Below, in pieces: positions 5,911 through 8,481 of a stretch of DNA of 8,481 nt; position 1 is the stretch's first letter, and the number at the start of each line of letters is the position of its first letter. The stretch covers positions 1 through 8,481 of the forward strand of contig JAUUNK010000224.1 in the NCBI GenBank assembly GCA_030844565.1. Reading direction: 5' to 3'. The position numbers were made by a program, and so were the translations under genes. Origin of the DNA: Bacteroides ovatus (GTDB taxonomy: Bacteria > Bacteroidota > Bacteroidia > Bacteroidales > Bacteroidaceae). The notes under the pieces were generated by a model, which saw only the letters and a program-made list of their open reading frames with translations, did not search any database and was not told the DNA's origin.

Positions 5911-7026
5911 TTATTTAATTAATGAATGAGGAGCAGGATTCATAATCTGGATAGCGTTGCGCATCCATCTGTATTCAGGCGTGGTGGGATACTCCGCTTC
6001 CATGTGATAACAGCCGCATCCGGCTTTTTGGAATCCGTTGGTGGGTTGCCAACGCGCCATGCCTTCCAAAGACTTCATGGCATTTCCATAACGGTCGGTA
6101 TAGGGATAACCTCCTTCCATGGCAGCGCCTACGCTTTCGAAGTTTTCGGTTACAATATATTTATTTGTTACTTCTTCTGGTGTCAGATAACCGGTAAAAT
6201 TTTCGATAGCTCCTTTGCCTTCCCATCTACCTTTTCCTAGTAAACGGTTATCGAGTTCCGTATCATTGTCAGGTTTGTAAGCCTGCACGATAAAATAATC
6301 GAAGCAAGTTCCTGTTTCGCCGGGAATGCTTTGTGGTTCGCCATCTACTACAAGCAACTTGCCAGTATTAGATTTAGGACCGAGTTGCTTACTCAATTGG
6401 TTGATAAAAATAGCCATACGGGGTTTGTAACTGGCTAAGTTACCTGAATTTCCGAAGTTCGGTTCATAATCAATATCGAATCCATCATAATTATATTTGT
6501 GAACTGTATCGCAAATAGCATCTGCATATTTGCGGATAGCATTTTCTATGCTGGCATCATCACCATCTTTCCAGCCCCAAAAGTCTTTTACTGCATCGCT
6601 TGCCGATTCAAAACCATTTGCTTCGTAATTATCACGTACGGCTTGGGGAGTGATTTGGTCACCGATATTGGCAATAATGAAACATAACAAGAACTTTGTG
6701 CCTTTGACTTTTTGACAAAATTCCAAGTCGGCTTTCTTTTCTGGAGTTAGGTTAGACCAGTTTCCCCAAACGGAAACTACATCGATACTGTCGGGGATAC
6801 CTCTCATTGAATTAACCAGAGAGGCTCCTACTGCCGTCCAGTTGCCAAACCATCCGAATGCCACCTGATGGTCGCTTTTCTTATAGGCACGCAATGCTTC
6901 GTAATAAGTATCCTTCGGAGTTTCGAAGAAATCCTTTGCTTCCGGTTCCGTCCAATCGCTGCAATTGATGCAGGTAAAAGAGAGGATAGCGATGAACACG
7001 ATATATACAAATTTATTCTTTTTCAT
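5911..7026 (-). CDS. GH18 endo-beta-N-acetylglucosaminidase lipoprotein (EndoF/EndoBT type)
   Basis: A 371-residue predicted lipoprotein hydrolase that would cut the chitobiose core (GlcNAc-beta-1,4-GlcNAc) of host N-glycans at the cell surface. The signal peptide ends at Cys22 followed by SDWTEPEAKD; the lipobox (CIN-C) is poor, and Cys19 is an alternative. The barrel carries the GH18 signature D181-G-F-D184-I-D186-Y-E188, with E188 as catalytic acid and D186 assisting the substrate-assisted mechanism. FGWFGNW (57-63) and IVQAYKPD (246-253) fit the substrate-binding strands. Length and single-domain build match the shorter Bacteroides GH18 endoglycosidases; there is no N-terminal DUF1735 domain, unlike EndoBT-3987 as I recall it. 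It lies 28 bases after the SusD-like gene. High-mannose versus complex N-glycan preference cannot be read from the sequence. A chitinase is less likely given the DUF1735/SusD company. Confidence 0.9.
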   Translation of the reverse strand: MKKNKFVYIVFIAILSFTCINCSDWTEPEAKDFFETPKDTYYEALRAYKKSDHQVAFGWFGNWTAVGASLVNSMRGIPDSIDVVSVWGNWSNLTPEKKADLEFCQKVKGTKFLLCFIIANIGDQITPQAVRDNYEANGFESASDAVKDFWGWKDGDDASIENAIRKYADAICDTVHKYNYDGFDIDYEPNFGNSGNLASYKPRMAIFINQLSKQLGPKSNTGKLLVVDGEPQSIPGETGTCFDYFIVQAYKPDNDTELDNRLLGKGRWEGKGAIENFTGYLTPEEVTNKYIVTENFESVGAAMEGGYPYTDRYGNAMKSLEGMARWQPTNGFQKAGCGCYHMEAEYPTTPEYRWMRNAIQIMNPAPHSLIK

Positions 7027-7054
7027 ATCAATAGTCTTTTAAATTAAGTATCAT

Positions 7055-8481
7055 CTAATTTTTCTTTGCCCAAAACAAGTCGGTCGTTTCGTTGTCCGGT
7101 CCTCCCAGTAGTGTAACACCTTCGGTGTAGTTCGACTTGTTGTTTTGTGCTTCTGTAAAGGGGAAGCGTAGACGCCTCATGCCTCTTGTTTTGTCGGTTA
7201 CTGTGGTACTGAGGTTGTCTATACAAGGAAATAATTCCGGATATCCTGTCCGGCGGTATTCTGCCCAGGCTTCCAGTCCCAAAGGATAATTGGCTATCCA
7301 TTTTTGAGTGATGATGCGCTCCAGTTTCTCTTCTTCGGTCGCTTCTTCTTCCCAGGCAATGGTGATTTTGGTTTGTGGAGTATAATTGAAGGCACTTCCC
7401 CGGGGGTCGTTCACATGAGCACCCGGAGTAGACTGGGAATCCGTTATGTAATTATCTCCTGATACTGCATATTGTTCCATGGAAAGGGTGATTCCTTTGT
7501 TATAAAAGTCTTTGGCTGTTCCTCCCATCGACCATCCTTTCAGCGCACCTTCGGCACGAAGAAAAGCTGTTTCGGCAGCGCAAAACACAAGAAGTCTGGA
7601 AGCCGGGTCATAAGCAGGCTGAGAGTATCCGCTTACATCCCCTTTCTCGAAATAGGCTGTACCGGAACGCATGCCTATATATTGGTCTGTGTATTCTTTA
7701 AAAGTACTTTTAGCAAAATATTTGCTCATACGTGGGTCGGAATATCCCTTCATGTAGTCTACAATAGAAGCATTAACCCTCAGGTCTCCCCAATTGAAAG
7801 AAGCCAGATAATAAGGGTTGGTTTGCGAACCGCAGTCGAGCATAGCATTGTCATCATTGGTTTGGATGATGCCCGCTTCATCGGTAATGGCGGCTTCGGC
7901 ATGTTGGCGTGCCAGTTCGGGAAGTGCTTTACTTATGCGGATAGCTACACGCAAACGTATGGCATTTGCTAATTTCGCCCATTTCTCATAGTCTCCGTTG
8001 TATAGGGGATCATTGTCGCCAAGCGGCTTATTCCCGGAAGTGTTGATATGATAAGTGTGCAATACGTTGGCTGCATTGGCACAGTCTTCGAGTATGTTGG
8101 TATATACTTCTTTTTGTGAATCATAGCCTACGTAGAAATCTCCCTTCTTTACCTTGCTATAAGGCATGGGACCATAGCAATCCACTACCCTTAACATGGT
8201 GATGGCACGTACTAAACGTGCTATGGCGTAGTAGTGTCCGCTCGAATTGGTAGACTCCTGAACCTGGAAGAAGTTTCCATAGATTTTTTCAAAAGGCGTA
8301 TTCCACGGGATGGCATTCCAGGCATCGCTTTGATTGAAAGTATCGAAATTTGTCCCGCTCCAACGATTGGAAAGAGTGAAATATCCTCCTAATGTACCTA
8401 CCATTTGGTCTTGCATTTGCGAGTCGTTTTGCTGGATGTTGACAATAGTCTCAATCATTGATTTCAGTAGGATGGGAGGAT
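7055..8481 (-). CDS. SusD-like outer-membrane glycan-binding lipoprotein (5' end outside window)
   Basis: 474 residues are visible and the gene runs off the right edge. The frame is open through 8481 (PPILLKSMIETI), so the ATG at 8458 is internal, not the start. The signal peptide, lipidation Cys and probably some tens of residues are missing. The protein fits the SusD-like_2 (PF12771-type) family: an alpha-helical TPR-like body with MVGTLGGYFTLSNRW, LRVVDCYGPMPYSKVKKGDF, KWAKLANAIRLRVAIRISK, QKWIANYPLGLEAWAEYRRT and a C-terminal RLRFPFTEAQNN with LLGGPDNETTDLFW. SusD proteins cap the SusC TonB-dependent transporter at the surface and help deliver oligosaccharides. A SusC gene is expected immediately upstream. 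The cargo is likely an N-glycan, judged from the GH18 that follows. Confidence 0.93.
   Translation of the reverse strand, partial: PPILLKSMIETIVNIQQNDSQMQDQMVGTLGGYFTLSNRWSGTNFDTFNQSDAWNAIPWNTPFEKIYGNFFQVQESTNSSGHYYAIARLVRAITMLRVVDCYGPMPYSKVKKGDFYVGYDSQKEVYTNILEDCANAANVLHTYHINTSGNKPLGDNDPLYNGDYEKWAKLANAIRLRVAIRISKALPELARQHAEAAITDEAGIIQTNDDNAMLDCGSQTNPYYLASFNWGDLRVNASIVDYMKGYSDPRMSKYFAKSTFKEYTDQYIGMRSGTAYFEKGDVSGYSQPAYDPASRLLVFCAAETAFLRAEGALKGWSMGGTAKDFYNKGITLSMEQYAVSGDNYITDSQSTPGAHVNDPRGSAFNYTPQTKITIAWEEEATEEEKLERIITQKWIANYPLGLEAWAEYRRTGYPELFPCIDNLSTTVTDKTRGMRRLRFPFTEAQNNKSNYTEGVTLLGGPDNETTDLFWAKKN

Noticed and set aside
7472..7972. 166-residue + strand open frame
   Set aside because: It lies wholly antisense to the well-supported SusD-like gene. 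The other + strand frames inside the PUL genes were rejected for the same reason.
7055..8458. Complete 467-residue SusD-like protein starting at 8458
   Set aside because: The frame stays open to the window edge, and the N-terminus lacks a signal peptide and lipobox, so the gene is partial.

Overview
The window looks like chromosomal DNA of a gut Bacteroides species, probably close to the B. fragilis / B. thetaiotaomicron group. The grounds are a SusD-family gene followed by DUF1735 surface lipoproteins and a GH18 lipoprotein, a CepA-type class A beta-lactamase, a Bacteroides-style TATCTTTG promoter with no E. coli-type -10 box, and weak AT-rich ribosome binding sites. The species assignment is inference.

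Left side (1-1034, + strand): the last 27 codons of a gene, probably an ABC-transporter ATPase, overlap the start of an ABC-2 type permease by 8 bases. The next 574 bases carry no convincing gene but hold a compact 22-bp-period, palindrome-rich repeat (1383-1426).

Middle (1609-3700): a complete CepA-like serine beta-lactamase on the - strand has its own promoter. About 190 bp upstream of its start lies a 110-bp array of five 22-bp units (2686-2795). A broken GH20 beta-N-acetylhexosaminidase follows on the + strand. It keeps the signal peptide and start of the N-terminal domain, loses a large internal block with a frame change, keeps the catalytic HLGGDE part, and then loses its C-terminus.

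Right side (3714-8481, - strand): the end of a polysaccharide utilisation locus (PUL). Read in the direction of transcription it runs SusD-like protein (5' end outside the window), GH18 endo-beta-N-acetylglucosaminidase lipoprotein, DUF1735-LamG lipoprotein, DUF1735-F5/8 type C lipoprotein. Gaps are only 7-32 bases, so they are probably one transcript, ending at a hairpin shared with the convergent GH20 remnant. A SusC transporter gene is expected just beyond 8481. Gene content resembles known N-glycan PULs of Bacteroides. The likely job is capture of host glycoprotein N-glycans at the cell surface, cleavage of the GlcNAc-GlcNAc core by GH18, and import through SusC/SusD. The decayed GH20 next door could once have trimmed antennary GlcNAc or GalNAc residues.

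I see no clearly new defence or mobile system. The most unusual features are the two different 22-bp-period arrays at nearly equal distances on either side of the beta-lactamase gene, and the doubly deleted GH20 gene.
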